Source: Halosimplex amylolyticum
GTDB taxonomy: Archaea; Halobacteriota; Halobacteria; Halobacteriales; Haloarculaceae
DNA: 64,000 nucleotides
Assembly (NCBI RefSeq): GCF_051414035.1
Contig: NZ_JBLKNW010000009.1
Span: 62,001 to 126,000, forward strand
Direction of reading: 5' to 3'
Made by a program: the position numbers and the translations under genes. Below, piece by piece: positions 34,633 through 44,238 of this stretch. Every line of letters begins with the position of its first letter. The stretch's first letter is position 1. A model generated the notes under the pieces. It was given only the letters and a program-made list of their open reading frames with translations, did not search any database and had not been told where the DNA came from.

Positions 34633-35573
34633 TCAGTGCTGCAACATCGCCTTGACGAGGCCCGGCATTCGACTCGGTTGGTTCTTGTCAGTCCAGCCGT
34701 TGTTCTCAAGGTACTCACGGAAACTGGTGAACTCGAACCCGAACTGTCGTCCCATCCGCTCGACATCGACCGCGTAGCCCGCGTCGTTGAACCACTGGAA
34801 CAGTTCGGCCATGGCATCACCCATCTCTTCTCTGGCGTCCTCGATAGGAATGGAGAACGGCTGGACGTCAGCACCCGTCACTTTGGAGAGGATCAGGGCC
34901 ATCTCGGAGAGTGTGTGTTCGTCTCCTGCGAGGTCGAAGCCCCCGCCGGCGAACTCGTCAGGATCAGCGAGAATCCGCGCGGTTGTCCGCCCTACATCCT
35001 CAACGTCGATCATCTGGAGAGTCACGCCCTCTTCGATGGGCAGGGCGAGCGTGCCGTCGAGGATATCCTTGAAGGCGGGTTCGAGGTTGTGCATGAACCA
35101 TACCGGCCGCAGGAAGGTTGCAGGCACATCGAGCGACCTGATATACTGCTCGACCTCCCCGGCTGGTTCGAGGGCGGCAATTCCGAGATCCCGGTCGTGG
35201 TAGCCAGCGCCGCTAAACACGATATGGTCGACACCCATTTCAACAGCCACGTCGGCGATGTTCTTCCTTGGCGAACCGACTCGTCGAATCCGGCTGACCA
35301 GATGTTCGTTACGATGACGACTACGTCGATACCGTCAACGGCAGTTCGGAGGGTCTCTCTGTCGTTCAGGTTCCCTCGCCTGATGTCCACCCCCCGCTCT
35401 GCGAGTGCTCTTGCGGCCTCGCTGTCCGGTGTTCGTGTGAGGCCACAGACGGTGAATTCCTTGTCGGCCGCTAACAGATGATCGATCGTGACGCCGCCCT
35501 GGTTTCCGGTCGCACCGACAACTAACACAGTCTTTTCGTCGGTGTCTGTGGTATCCGATTGCGCTTCTGCCAT
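34633..35573 (-). pseudogene. NmrA-family NAD(P)-binding oxidoreductase, frameshifted
   Basis: The first part (from ATG 35573) reads VLVVGATGNQGGVTIDHLLAADKEF...RRGNLNDRETLRTAVDGIDVVVIVTNIWSAGFDESVRQ, a typical NmrA/SDR-like Rossmann start. The second (from about 35250) continues VEMGVDHIVFSGAGYHDR...DVPATFLRPVWFMHNLEP in another frame. A one-base loss near 35264 (in CAAGGAAGAAC, probably from GG-run length) separates them. Restoring it yields one protein of about 313 residues. Inactivated, or a base-call error. Confidence 0.8.
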
Positions 35574-35716
35574 GTATATTAACTTCCCTGGCCGAAGTGG
35601 CCACGACGACGATATCGTCCCGAACAAAATTATAATTTTTGTGATAGATGTGTGAGTCGGTTGTGGCTGTATAAGGAAGTAACATTTCGTAACCGGGGAC
35701 CGTCGATCAGTGCGAA

Positions 35717-36091
35717 CTACTCGGGTAGATCGACGGCAGGCATCTCCGCGGCAGTGTGTTCGAATGCCCATTCTTCGAATTCGTCAAAAACGCCGGTGAG
35801 TGATTCCCCTCGTTCCGTCAAGTCGTAGTAGGTGGCAATCGGCCGGTCCTCTAGACGTCGGATAACGAGATTCTGCTCTTCCAAGCTCTTAAGCACACGA
35901 GAAAGGGTCGTTGAGTCGGCCGTCGTCGTTTCCTGGAGTTCGCTGAATCGTTGTTCGCCGTACAGGTGGAGACTCCTGAGTACGGTGAGTCGCCACTTTG
36001 AGCCGACTATCTCGAACGCCCGAGCAACCGGACACACCTCGAATACGTCCTCATCGGGATCTGGTTTTGGGGGGAGTTCATCGCAACCCAT
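35717..36091 (-). CDS. HxlR-family transcriptional regulator
   Basis: The 124-residue winged-helix protein shows the HxlR signature CPVARAFEIVGSKWRLTVLRSLHLYGEQRFSELQETTTADSTTLSRVLKSLEEQNLV. HxlR regulators often respond to redox or quinone stress and control a neighbouring oxidoreductase. The adjacent NmrA gene, 143 bp downstream on the same strand, is the obvious partner. The ATG at 36091 was chosen; upstream codons are not HxlR-like. The nearby Cys in EVCPVARA is the usual redox-active position. Confidence 0.88.
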   Translation of the reverse strand: MGCDELPPKPDPDEDVFEVCPVARAFEIVGSKWRLTVLRSLHLYGEQRFSELQETTTADSTTLSRVLKSLEEQNLVIRRLEDRPIATYYDLTERGESLTGVFDEFEEWAFEHTAAEMPAVDLPE

Positions 36092-36513
36092 ATTGTTATA
36101 TGTTACCACACCACTCGATAAAAAGCTATGCCGTATCTCTATCCGTCGTGTTGAGATATCCCGTCCGCTCGGTATTCAGCTCCGTCTTCTTATTGGGATA
36201 TGGTAGGTGCGTCTCAGGTGATGAACTACTAGCAACTCGTAGTTGTGGAGACCGCACAGATGTAGAGGGACTCTCACTGGAAAAGCGTTCCACATTCAGA
36301 AACTACTAGTAGACTCAAATTTACCAGGAACCACAAGACAGCAGCTGGTTTCCCGAATTGACTGCCTCAATCTTTGAAAGAACAGTAGAGATCTGCTGGA
36401 GATTGACTGCGACCCTGACATGGGATCATTCCTCTACTTTCAGGAGCTAGACCGCTCAGTACAGACGAGGTACTTACCGCTCAGTGACGGACACAAAGAT
36501 GACAGCTGTCTCC
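36092..36513. other. Intergenic region carrying the second 28-bp repeat
   Basis: No gene is supported in this 420-bp stretch. It is richer in A and T than the flanks and contains GATGAACTACTAGCAACTC near 36220 and the 28-bp repeat at 36285. Confidence 0.4.
36285..36312. repeat. 28-bp repeat with palindromic core CTACTAGTAG, copy 2
   Basis: Same orientation as copy 1 at 32971-32998, 24 of 28 bases identical; see that entry. Confidence 0.45.
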
Positions 36514-36741
36514 CTACAACCAGTCAGCCGGGAGTTCGTCTTCGCGGTCGTCAAGCAGTTCAAGTAGTGGTCTGATTTCATCGAACTTCGGCCCTTTTGT
36601 TACCTCGTGGGTTCCCTGGTTCCACTCGATAAACCGATAGTCCGCCAACTTCGGGAGGTGCACGTGCTGCATTGTCACGAGTCGTTCAACGGCATCAACT
36701 TCACTATCAGAGTCAACAATAACGACCGGTGTTTGGCAAAG
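36514..36741 (-). pseudogene. DUF7344 winged-helix C-terminal remnant
   Basis: The minus frame reads VERLVTMQHVHLPKLADYRFIEWNQGTHEVTKGPKFDEIRPLLELLDD and ends EDELPADWL, the conserved C-terminal half of haloarchaeal DUF7344 regulators. A TAG precedes it with no complete N-terminal domain, so it is 5'-truncated. An intact relative is at 44239-44559. Confidence 0.6.
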
Positions 36742-36828
36742 CTATCGAAGAGATCGAAATTTCGATTGTCGAACTTGACATCGACACGATAACGGGTCGA
36801 ACTACACCGATGGAATAGTTTGGGATGA

Positions 36829-38229
36829 TCACTTACCCCCTGCTCGCTGGAGACGAAGCAAGAGGTAGGCCAAAATACCGATAACAGAGAGGATTGCGGC
36901 GGAGACGAGCGATCGGTCCAGCGTACTGCTTGGAAGGGTATGCCAGCCGGGGAAATCAAACCCGAGGAACAGCTGCGAGGCGACGATCACGACCAGAACC
37001 GGAGGAAGAAGGTATTTCGTTGATATGGCAGTTAATCGTTCGATACGAGATTCCCGGACCTCCTTGTGTCTTGCAAAATATCCGAACGAGATCGTGATCA
37101 TGAGCGCCGTAACTGGCAATCCGAGCGTTCCGACAGTATTGTCCAAGAGGTCCAGAAAGGGCGTCCCCCATAGGTGGAGTTGAAACGGTGTGTAACTCAG
37201 TAGTGACGGCATCCCGAGAAGGAACACCAAACCAGAGACGAGTACCGTCGCTTGCCGCCGTGAGAACCGTGTCGCACCACGAATTGTCGAAACTCCCACT
37301 TCCATCATGGAGACGGCTGAAGTGATCGCGGCCGCGAAGAGGAGACTAAAGAATGCTACCGCACCGATCCGTCCACCGGGGAGGAGCGAGAACGCTGCAG
37401 GAAGGGTGGAGAACGCCAGTTCCGTTCCGAGGGACGGTTCGAGATCGAACGTAAAGACGATAGGGAAGATGACGATACCTGCCAAGACGGCGACGACAAC
37501 ATCCGCCACCGCAATGATAGCCGCGGCTTCGGGAACGTCCATCTCTTCGCCCACATAGCTCCCGTATGTGAGCAGAATCCCCATTCCCGCGGATAGCGAG
37601 AAGAAGGCCTGACCGAACGCGGCGCTCCAGATGAGCGGGTCACCGAGTACAGACGGATCGGGTGTCAAAAAGAACGCCACTCCCTCGGAAAACCCCGATA
37701 ACGTCATCGAGAACACCGCCATCCCGAGGAGAATCACGAACACGAACGGCATGAGAACGGTCGTCACCCGTTCGATCCCTTCTCGCACCCCAAGAGAAAG
37801 CACAACAGCAACGATAGCGAGCGAGACGGTAAAGGAAAGCACCGGTGCATACGTTGCTGTGAAGCTTGCAAGCGAAACCTCGCTTCCAGTGATCGCGGAA
37901 CCCAGGAATGCGAGAATCCAGCCCGTGATGACGAGATAGTAGCTGAGGATCAGGACGACGATAGCGACGATGAACCAGCCGAAGATCCTAAACCGTGGCC
38001 CGACGCCACGGAACGTGGCGACGATGTCAGCGCGTGTCCGCCGTCCACTGTTGATTTCGAGTATCATCAGCGGCACCGCGAAGACGAATACGGCAACCAG
38101 GAACGGAATCATATACGCGCCCCCGCCGTTTCGACCGACAACTGACGGGAAGCGCCAGATGTTCCCGATACCCACGGCTGCACCCGTGGCAGCTAGGATA
38201 AAGCCACTTCGTGACGACCACAGGTCCAT
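36829..38229 (-). CDS. Neurotransmitter:sodium symporter (NSS) family transporter
   Basis: The 466-residue protein has about twelve membrane helices. TM1 carries the NSS signature (SRSGFILAATGAAVGIGNIWRFPSVVGRNGGGAY), with the unwound region that binds Na+ and substrate. It would import amino acids or similar solutes with sodium. The upstream codons (38244) MKDCT are a less likely start. The substrate cannot be inferred. Confidence 0.92.
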   Translation of the reverse strand: MDLWSSRSGFILAATGAAVGIGNIWRFPSVVGRNGGGAYMIPFLVAVFVFAVPLMILEINSGRRTRADIVATFRGVGPRFRIFGWFIVAIVVLILSYYLVITGWILAFLGSAITGSEVSLASFTATYAPVLSFTVSLAIVAVVLSLGVREGIERVTTVLMPFVFVILLGMAVFSMTLSGFSEGVAFFLTPDPSVLGDPLIWSAAFGQAFFSLSAGMGILLTYGSYVGEEMDVPEAAAIIAVADVVVAVLAGIVIFPIVFTFDLEPSLGTELAFSTLPAAFSLLPGGRIGAVAFFSLLFAAAITSAVSMMEVGVSTIRGATRFSRRQATVLVSGLVFLLGMPSLLSYTPFQLHLWGTPFLDLLDNTVGTLGLPVTALMITISFGYFARHKEVRESRIERLTAISTKYLLPPVLVVIVASQLFLGFDFPGWHTLPSSTLDRSLVSAAILSVIGILAYLLLRLQRAGGK

Positions 38230-38358
38230 TGTACAGTCCTTCAAAGTCCGGTTTGTTATAGCTCAGTATTATCCTATCCGATAGTAGAACTTGTACGGTT
38301 ATCTGATAGCAGTGATGGCAACGGAAGGAGACACAAAAGAGCTCTCTCGATGAGGGCG

Positions 38359-39255
38359 TCAATCAGATCGCTTTACCACGAGGACTGGGACGTCAACAGT
38401 CCGAAGCACGGTGGACGCCACACTGCCGAGTAGTTGACGTTTGAGATTCGACCGGCCGTGCGAACCCATTACCACGAGATCGATCTCGTTTTCCGCGACG
38501 TACTCTCGGACGCCGGCAGCGGCCCCCTCGAACGATGTCGTCCGTTCGACGGCGGTCTCCACAGGTAGTTTCGGAGCGGATTCCTTGATTTTGGCTGCAA
38601 TGCTGTCAACGGCGTCTTGTCCTCTCATTTCGAGCCGTTGGATGAACTCCTTTTCGAGACCCCCCGCGCTGAATGCGCCTCCCGCAGCCTGGAGATCCAC
38701 GACGTTCAAAACGTGAACGGTCGAACCAACGCGCTGAGCGATCCCGATTCCATGAGGAATCGCCACGTCGGCGTTTTCGCTGCCGTCCGTCGTGATGAGG
38801 ACGCGTGAATAATCGGTCTCTATCTCGCCATCGTGGTTTCCGCCCGAAACGACGAGTACGGGGATATCGCTCCGATGGAGTACCTGCTCGGTGACGCCGC
38901 CCAGGAGACGACGTCCAAGCCCGGTCAATCCCTGTTTCCCGACGACGATCAGGTCTGCATCCTGCTCGTCCCCGTACGTGCAAATTTGGCCAGCGGGCTT
39001 TCCTTCGGACAGTTTCGTGGTAACAGATTGGCCGGACTCTGTCGCAAGTTCTTCAATCTCTGCGAGAGCCTCTTTCCCCTGTTCTCGCAACCGGGTTTTC
39101 TCGTCGGACGTTTCTGTGAGGCGGAGGGCTTTCCGTTCGACGACAGAGAGAACAGCCACGTTCGCATCGAAGATCTGAGCGAGTTCGAGACCACGTCTCG
39201 CTGCTCGTCGCGCTTCGTCACTCCCATCTACAGCGATTACAATCCGGTCGTACAT
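38359..39255 (-). CDS. Tandem universal stress protein (UspA)
   Basis: The 298-residue protein has two Usp domains. Domain 1 begins MYDRIVIAVDGSDEARRAARRG and carries the ATP-binding-like GKQGLTGLGRRLLGGVTEQVLHRSDIPVLVV motif. Domain 2 begins RVLITTDGSENADVAIPHG and ends with SHGRSNLKRQLLGSVASTVLRTVDVPVLVV. The G-2x-G-9x-G[S/T] pattern is intact in both. The ATG at 39255 was chosen because upstream residues are not Usp-like. It is divergent from the DUF2267 gene. Confidence 0.9.
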   Translation of the reverse strand: MYDRIVIAVDGSDEARRAARRGLELAQIFDANVAVLSVVERKALRLTETSDEKTRLREQGKEALAEIEELATESGQSVTTKLSEGKPAGQICTYGDEQDADLIVVGKQGLTGLGRRLLGGVTEQVLHRSDIPVLVVSGGNHDGEIETDYSRVLITTDGSENADVAIPHGIGIAQRVGSTVHVLNVVDLQAAGGAFSAGGLEKEFIQRLEMRGQDAVDSIAAKIKESAPKLPVETAVERTTSFEGAAAGVREYVAENEIDLVVMGSHGRSNLKRQLLGSVASTVLRTVDVPVLVVKRSD

Positions 39256-39357
39256 CCTGGGTGGGGATTTGGGGCCGACTCTCTTCATCGTTTGGCAGAG
39301 TGATCTCAACGGGCCAGATGTTATGAGAGCGTGTCCCGTAGTTGCAGGGGTAGAGCC

Positions 39358-39846
39358 ATGAATTTCGATGAATTTACAGGGGAGGTACAGCACCGTCTCG
39401 AACTCCCGGGAACCGGTGAAGCGGTTCGGGCGATCCGAGCGACGCTGATGACGCTTGGTCAGCGCATTCCGGAGGGAAACGCCGAGGATCTCGCCGCCTC
39501 ACTGCCGATGGAGGTCAAGTGGTATCTCACCGGAGCTGTCCACGAACACGGCCAGCGATTCGACTGGAAAGAGTTCGTCTCGCGCGTTAGTGAGATAGAG
39601 GGAGCGGATCGACCGGAAGCAGCCTATCACGCCCAGGTTATCGTGGATCTCGTGAGTACACTCGTACCCCCCTCGGACCTACAACAACTTCGAGACCAAC
39701 TCCCGGAAAGCGAAGACGACGAGAACTGGCGGAAACTCTTCGCGGTCATCGATGCCGGTGGGTGGGGAGACGCCCAGGAAGCGCAAACCGGTGGTGGCCC
39801 CCAGCCCGTCGATGAAACCGATAAAGACCCATCGAGTGAGCAGTAA
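39358..39846 (+). CDS. DUF2267 domain protein
   Basis: The 162-residue protein begins MNFDEFTGEVQHRLELPGTGEAVRAIRATLMTLGQRIPEGNAEDLAASLPMEVKWYLTG, the DUF2267 signature (two helical repeats). The second half repeats the motif (FVSRVSEIEGADRPEAAYHAQVIVDLVSTLVPPSDLQQLRDQLPE). It is soluble, acidic and of unknown function, and is common near Usp genes in haloarchaea. Confidence 0.88.
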   Translation: MNFDEFTGEVQHRLELPGTGEAVRAIRATLMTLGQRIPEGNAEDLAASLPMEVKWYLTGAVHEHGQRFDWKEFVSRVSEIEGADRPEAAYHAQVIVDLVSTLVPPSDLQQLRDQLPESEDDENWRKLFAVIDAGGWGDAQEAQTGGGPQPVDETDKDPSSEQ

Positions 39847-40043
39847 CCGAACACGATATCTCTTCTCTCATTACGAACGTGACCTCGCTCTGGTAACGTA
39901 CGGTATTTCGAATCGCCGTTATATCACACCGCAACCAGAGTGGCCATGATTCGTCGCCACCCGCTAATTATGAACGGCAAATGGTTCCCCTGGTTCGAGA
40001 ATCCTCCCTTTCGTTTATCGGGGTGTAAAGCGTATCGCTCAGT

Positions 40044-40331
40044 ATGGGAGAACTCGAAACCGAAGCCGAGAAAACGCGGTCTGAGATCGCATCGTACCTC
40101 CGCGAATTAGCCGATCAGCTTGACGGTGGCGGGGACGTCACGCTTGATCTCGGTGGTCAGCAGGTGCGATTGAATCCAACGGATCCAGTCACGTTCAAAC
40201 TGGAGGGCGAGTCGGACTGGTCTGAGGGGGACACCGAGGCGAAACAGAGTATCGAGTTCGAACTTGTCTGGTGGCGTGAGGCGCAGACATCAGAGGAGGG
40301 AACGTTGGACATTACTACCACGGGGAAGTGA
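40044..40331 (+). CDS. amphi-Trp domain protein
   Basis: The 95-residue protein has the amphi-Trp layout: an N-terminal helix (TRSEIASYLRELADQLDGGGDVTL) and a C-terminal strand pattern ending in a WW pair (FELVWWRE). The domain is thought to bind amphipathic or membrane surfaces. A second member is at 61298-61540. It lies 27 bp before a Usp gene on the same strand. Confidence 0.85.
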   Translation: MGELETEAEKTRSEIASYLRELADQLDGGGDVTLDLGGQQVRLNPTDPVTFKLEGESDWSEGDTEAKQSIEFELVWWREAQTSEEGTLDITTTGK

Positions 40332-40358
40332 GTTCCGCCGTGCCCGAGTTTTGACGCC

Positions 40359-41237
40359 ATGTACGACCAGATCCTATACCCGACGGATGGGAGCGAGCCG
40401 GCAGAATCAGTCCTCGACTATTCACTTCGGATCGCGTCCGAACACGAGGCCACGATCCATATTCTCAACGTCGCGGACACCAATCAAGACAGCCTCACCC
40501 GAATACAGGGAGAGGTCATCGACGTCCTAGAGCGAGAAGGTGAAAAGATCGTGAATGAGGCGGCACAGCGTGCGACAGACCGAGGTATCTCTGTTGTTTC
40601 GGAGGTCCGTCAGGGAACTCCGTCTACATCTATTGTCGAGTACAGTCAACAGTTCGATATCGATCTGATCGTGATGCCGACCCACGGACGTTCCGGGCTG
40701 AAACGGTTCCTCATTGGGAGCGTCACCGAACGCGTCATCAACACCGCTGAAGCGCCCGTCATTACAGTCAATCCTGATCGGGACCGACCGCTCACCTACC
40801 CGTGCCAGAATCTCCTCGTCCCGGCAGATGGAAGCCGCGGTGCAGAACTCGCACTAAGGGAAGGGATCGCCGTAGCGAAAGCGACTGGCGCAACACTCCA
40901 CCTGCTTCACGTCGTCGAAACGGGGAGCCTCGGCCCCGATGCTCGGTCTGTTCTAAAGGAGGGAGAACTAACCGAAAGAGCGAATACGATTATGGCAGAG
41001 GCGACTGAGACGGCAACGGCGGAATCATTCGATGCAGTCGAGAGTGAGATCGACTATGGTTCTCCGGCCAAGAAAATCCGCACCTATATCCAAGAAAATG
41101 AGATTGACCTCGCAATCCTAGGTACGCACGGCGAGACAGATTTCAGCCGATACATGATGGGTGGTGTCAGCGCAAAAATTGTTCGGACGTCACCAATCCC
41201 TGTGATGTGGGTCCGTGAATCCGAGTCGAGCGAATAG
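40359..41237 (+). CDS. Tandem universal stress protein (UspA)
   Basis: The 292-residue protein has two Usp domains (MYDQILYPTDGSEPAESVLDYS... and LLVPADGSRGAELALREGIAV...). The first has THGRSGLKRFLIGSVTERVINTAEAPVITV, the canonical nucleotide-binding end. The second has THGETDFSRYMMGGVSAKIVRTSPIPVMWV with Glu-Thr in place of the usual Arg-Ser/Thr, which may weaken nucleotide binding. It probably belongs with the amphi-Trp gene. Confidence 0.9.
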   Translation: MYDQILYPTDGSEPAESVLDYSLRIASEHEATIHILNVADTNQDSLTRIQGEVIDVLEREGEKIVNEAAQRATDRGISVVSEVRQGTPSTSIVEYSQQFDIDLIVMPTHGRSGLKRFLIGSVTERVINTAEAPVITVNPDRDRPLTYPCQNLLVPADGSRGAELALREGIAVAKATGATLHLLHVVETGSLGPDARSVLKEGELTERANTIMAEATETATAESFDAVESEIDYGSPAKKIRTYIQENEIDLAILGTHGETDFSRYMMGGVSAKIVRTSPIPVMWVRESESSE

Positions 41238-41250
41238 AAGGTCAGGGTTG

Positions 41251-41682
41251 CTATCGAACGATGGAAACGAGTACAGGCGAACGCCGCATGACCGTCTCAG
41301 CAACACTTCCCAGGGGAAGCGGTGAATCGTCGTCTCGACCGTGGCTCCCCATAATGATGTGATCGATATCGTTCTCCTCGGCGTACTCGACGATAGCCCG
41401 CCATGGTTCACCCACATCAACTTTCGTGGTTAACTCCGCACCGTGATTGGAGGCTAGTTCGCGTGCTTCATCCAGTATGTCCTCAGTTTTCTCCCGAGCC
41501 TCGTCGTACCAGTTCTCGAAGTCGGTCTGAGAAAAAGGTTGGTCGCCATCGTTCTGTGCGCCGTGTGGCGACATGACGGAAAGAACCGTGATTTCGTCGT
41601 CGGAATACGTCGTTACCGCGTATTCCAGACCCTCCAGAGACTTTTGCGAGCCGTCCACAGGTACGAGGATGTGCCGTGCCAT
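41251..41682 (-). CDS. Single-domain universal stress protein
   Basis: The 143-residue UspA protein begins MARHILVPVDGSQKSLEGLEYA and ends SHGRDDDSPLPLGSVAETVMRRSPVLVSIVR. The loop between the last Gly residues carries DDD and Pro residues, unlike the usual Arg-Leu-rich form, which may change nucleotide affinity. It is convergent with the tandem Usp gene, 13 bp away. Confidence 0.88.
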   Translation of the reverse strand: MARHILVPVDGSQKSLEGLEYAVTTYSDDEITVLSVMSPHGAQNDGDQPFSQTDFENWYDEAREKTEDILDEARELASNHGAELTTKVDVGEPWRAIVEYAEENDIDHIIMGSHGRDDDSPLPLGSVAETVMRRSPVLVSIVR

Positions 41683-41770
41683 ACGAATACACTCACCTCG
41701 AAAACAGAAAACTCCTCGTCAGAGTTGGCCTTGGTAAACGCATTACTAGCTGGTGCATCGAGGGAGAGAG

Positions 41771-43141
41771 CTACTTATTGAGCCGCTGTTCAAGTGATGC
41801 TCGCAGTTCGCCTGTCTTTGTCTGTAGTTTGTCACTAACCGCAACGTCGTATGTTTCAGGATCTTCGATGCGTCGATGTTTAGCTGGGAGCTTGCGACGT
41901 TGCTCTCGGGCAGTGGCACGGATCGTATCGAGGTCGGGTAAGTCAGCGACCCGAGTACCGTCCTCGATAACAGTCCTCAGTAGATCCTCTCCAGGGAGTT
42001 CCTCGTCTCGTAGCCCGATTATATCCTCGGTGTAACGCCCACCTTCTTCGGTTCGCAGCACGCTTTTCGCGTTCGGATACGTCACCTTTCCTTTCGAGAG
42101 CTTCATCGTCGGGCACATTCGACCATCTCGTTCGACTGCGACGAGTTTGTAGACGCCCTCAATCTTCGGTGCATCCGTACTTGTGACCAGCGCAGTCCCG
42201 GGACCGAACCCCGATCCGATACCGTCACGTTCGAAGAATTCTTTGAGTGCATATTCATCGATACCCGATGAGATGTACTGATCGAGAGCTGGAGCGACCT
42301 TGTTGACCTCCTTCGAGAGGGCCGGTAAGTCCCCCGAATCGAGGCGAACGCCGCGAATATCGACTCCCATTTCGTCCGCGACGTCCGTGGCTATCTGTGC
42401 ACCGTTGACCGTATCGTACGTGTCGATCAACAGGATACTGTCCTCGCCGTGTTCGGCAACGAACGTCTCGAAGGCGTCGCGCTCAGATTCGAAGCTTTGT
42501 ACCCACGAGTGAGCCATCGTCCCGAAGACGGGAACGTCGAATAATTCGCCGGCGGCAGCGTTCGACGTACCGTCGAAACCACCGATGTACGCGGCTCGTG
42601 CAGCCTTGATCCCTGCGTCTGTTCCGTGTGACCGCCGCGATCCAAAATCAACCAGCTGCTGATCGTTCCCATCTCGGTCGATCACGTCCCGCATTCGACT
42701 AGCCTTGGTGGCGATGAGGGTCTGAAACCCGATTTGGTTGATTACAGCCGTCCCAAGCAACTGAGCTTGGAGAATCGGTACAGTGACCTCTACCATTGGC
42801 TCGTTTGCGAAAACGAGGGTTCCCTCGGGAAGCGCACGCACCTTGCCGGTGAACTCCAGAGAGTTCAGGTGTGAGAGGAACTCGTCGTCGAAGCCCTGCT
42901 CAGTTAGGAACTCAATCGTTCGCTCACTAAAGGAGATGTTCTCGATGTAGTGGATGGACTGTTCGAGCCCGGCTGTCACCATGTACCCGCGGTTCGGAGG
43001 CAATTCACGAAAAAACAGACTGAACGTCGCCCTCGGGTTGTGACCTTGATTGTAGTACGCCTGCATCATTCGAAGCTCGTACATATCGGTGAACAGCGGT
43101 GCGTTCTCCGCGGTCAGATATCCGAAGGTTGTCTGAGTCAT
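41771..43141 (-). CDS. pncB: Nicotinate phosphoribosyltransferase
   Basis: The 456-residue enzyme makes nicotinate mononucleotide from nicotinate and PRPP in the NAD salvage pathway. It shows LFTDMYELRMMQAYYNQG, a FSLFFRELPPNRGYMVTAGLEQ segment, the FGSRRSHGTDAG motif and SGDLPALSKEVNKV near the active centre (GVRLDSGDL). These match bacterial-type long NAPRTases. The transposon begins 60 bp upstream of its start (43201), so its promoter may be affected by the insertion. The symbol is by family. Confidence 0.9.
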   Translation of the reverse strand: MTQTTFGYLTAENAPLFTDMYELRMMQAYYNQGHNPRATFSLFFRELPPNRGYMVTAGLEQSIHYIENISFSERTIEFLTEQGFDDEFLSHLNSLEFTGKVRALPEGTLVFANEPMVEVTVPILQAQLLGTAVINQIGFQTLIATKASRMRDVIDRDGNDQQLVDFGSRRSHGTDAGIKAARAAYIGGFDGTSNAAAGELFDVPVFGTMAHSWVQSFESERDAFETFVAEHGEDSILLIDTYDTVNGAQIATDVADEMGVDIRGVRLDSGDLPALSKEVNKVAPALDQYISSGIDEYALKEFFERDGIGSGFGPGTALVTSTDAPKIEGVYKLVAVERDGRMCPTMKLSKGKVTYPNAKSVLRTEEGGRYTEDIIGLRDEELPGEDLLRTVIEDGTRVADLPDLDTIRATAREQRRKLPAKHRRIEDPETYDVAVSDKLQTKTGELRASLEQRLNK

Positions 43142-43192
43142 TCTTCATCGTTGACTTCGCCCGGTCCCGTGATAGGCCATCAGGGCAATTTC

Positions 43193-43200
43193 CTGTTGCT
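43193..43200. repeat. 8-bp target-site duplication, left copy
   Basis: CTGTTGCT directly before the left inverted repeat; an exact copy is at 48870-48877. Confidence 0.85.
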
Positions 43201-43251
43201 GGCTTTGTTGAAATCCTTAGAGAGTTATAGCTCGGCCTGTGATTTCACGAG

Positions 43252-44074
43252 ATGAACGCTCTCCCGAAGTCGCGGATCCTCCGCTTCGCTGAGAAGGCGG
43301 TCCATTTGGCACGCCGGGCTGTTTCTCGGTATTCTTCGAAGTTCTCCAAACAACGCTATACACTCCCGCAACACATTGTTTTGCTGTGTCTCAAGGTTCG
43401 GAAGAATACGACCTACCGTGGGCTGCTTGACGAACTGATCGAGATGCCACGCATCTGCCGAGTACTTGGATTGGACGAACTTCCTGCTCCATCAACGCTC
43501 TGTAGGGCGTTCAACCGGCTGGATATGGCCGTGTGGCGTGTCTTATTGACGCTCTCAGCGACGCAACTGCCAACAAACAGCGTCGTTGGCGTTGATGCGT
43601 CGGGGTTTGACCGCAGTCACGCCTCGAAACACTACACCAAACGAGCCGAACTCACCATTCAGCACCTCAAAGTAACGTTGCTGGTCGATACCAAAGTGAA
43701 CGCAATCCTTGATCTACACGTGACGACGACACGAAAACACGATAGCCAGATTGCCCCGACTTTGATCAAGCGCAATCCCGGGGGATATTGACATCCTTGT
43801 CGGTGACAAGGGGTATGATGACCAGAAAATCAGGCGACTTGCCCGCCAACACGAGGTACGTCCACTCATCAAACACCGGGAGTTCTCGTCGCTTCACAAG
43901 GCGTGGAACACTCGGCTGGACGCCACTCTCTATGGCCAGCGCAACCAAAACGAGTCAGTCAATTCCACCCTCAAGCGAAAGTACGGTGCGTTTGTCCGAT
44001 CACACCGGTGGTGGAAACAGTTCCGTGAACTCACACTCGTCTGCCTCGTCCACAATCTTGACCGTACCCTCTAA
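43252..44074 (+). pseudogene. IS5-family (ISH1-like) transposase, frameshifted
   Basis: The first frame (43252-43791) encodes the N-terminal DNA-binding region and the first catalytic Asp (VGVDASGFDRSHAS). The second frame (from about 43785) continues DIDILVGDKGYDDQKIRRLARQHEV with the second Asp, and RNQNESVNSTLKRKYG with the catalytic Glu, ending in DRTL. A run of five G (43780-43784) marks the shift; with four G one DDE transposase of about 273 residues results. It is either inactivated or uses a +1 shift; the IS5 ancestry is clear. Confidence 0.85.
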
Positions 44075-44238
44075 CGGTCCCCTACAGCGGTTGTTTCCAT
44101 CACGACCATCTCACTTACTCGCATCAGAACTGCCCTGTCCTCTGATCAGGAGAGGCATATCTCACATCCCCCTGTCGAAGCACCACCGTGACAAACTCCG
44201 ATGACCAATGAAATCTCACCTCGTCTGGAATCGCGGCA
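44075..44238. other. Intergenic spacer in the transposon
   Basis: No gene. No IS right end is present here (no GATTTCAACAA), which supports the longer element. Confidence 0.5.

Noticed and set aside
44075..44238. A normal IS right end directly after the transposase
   Set aside because: No inverted repeat or target duplication is present there; both are found at 48854-48877.
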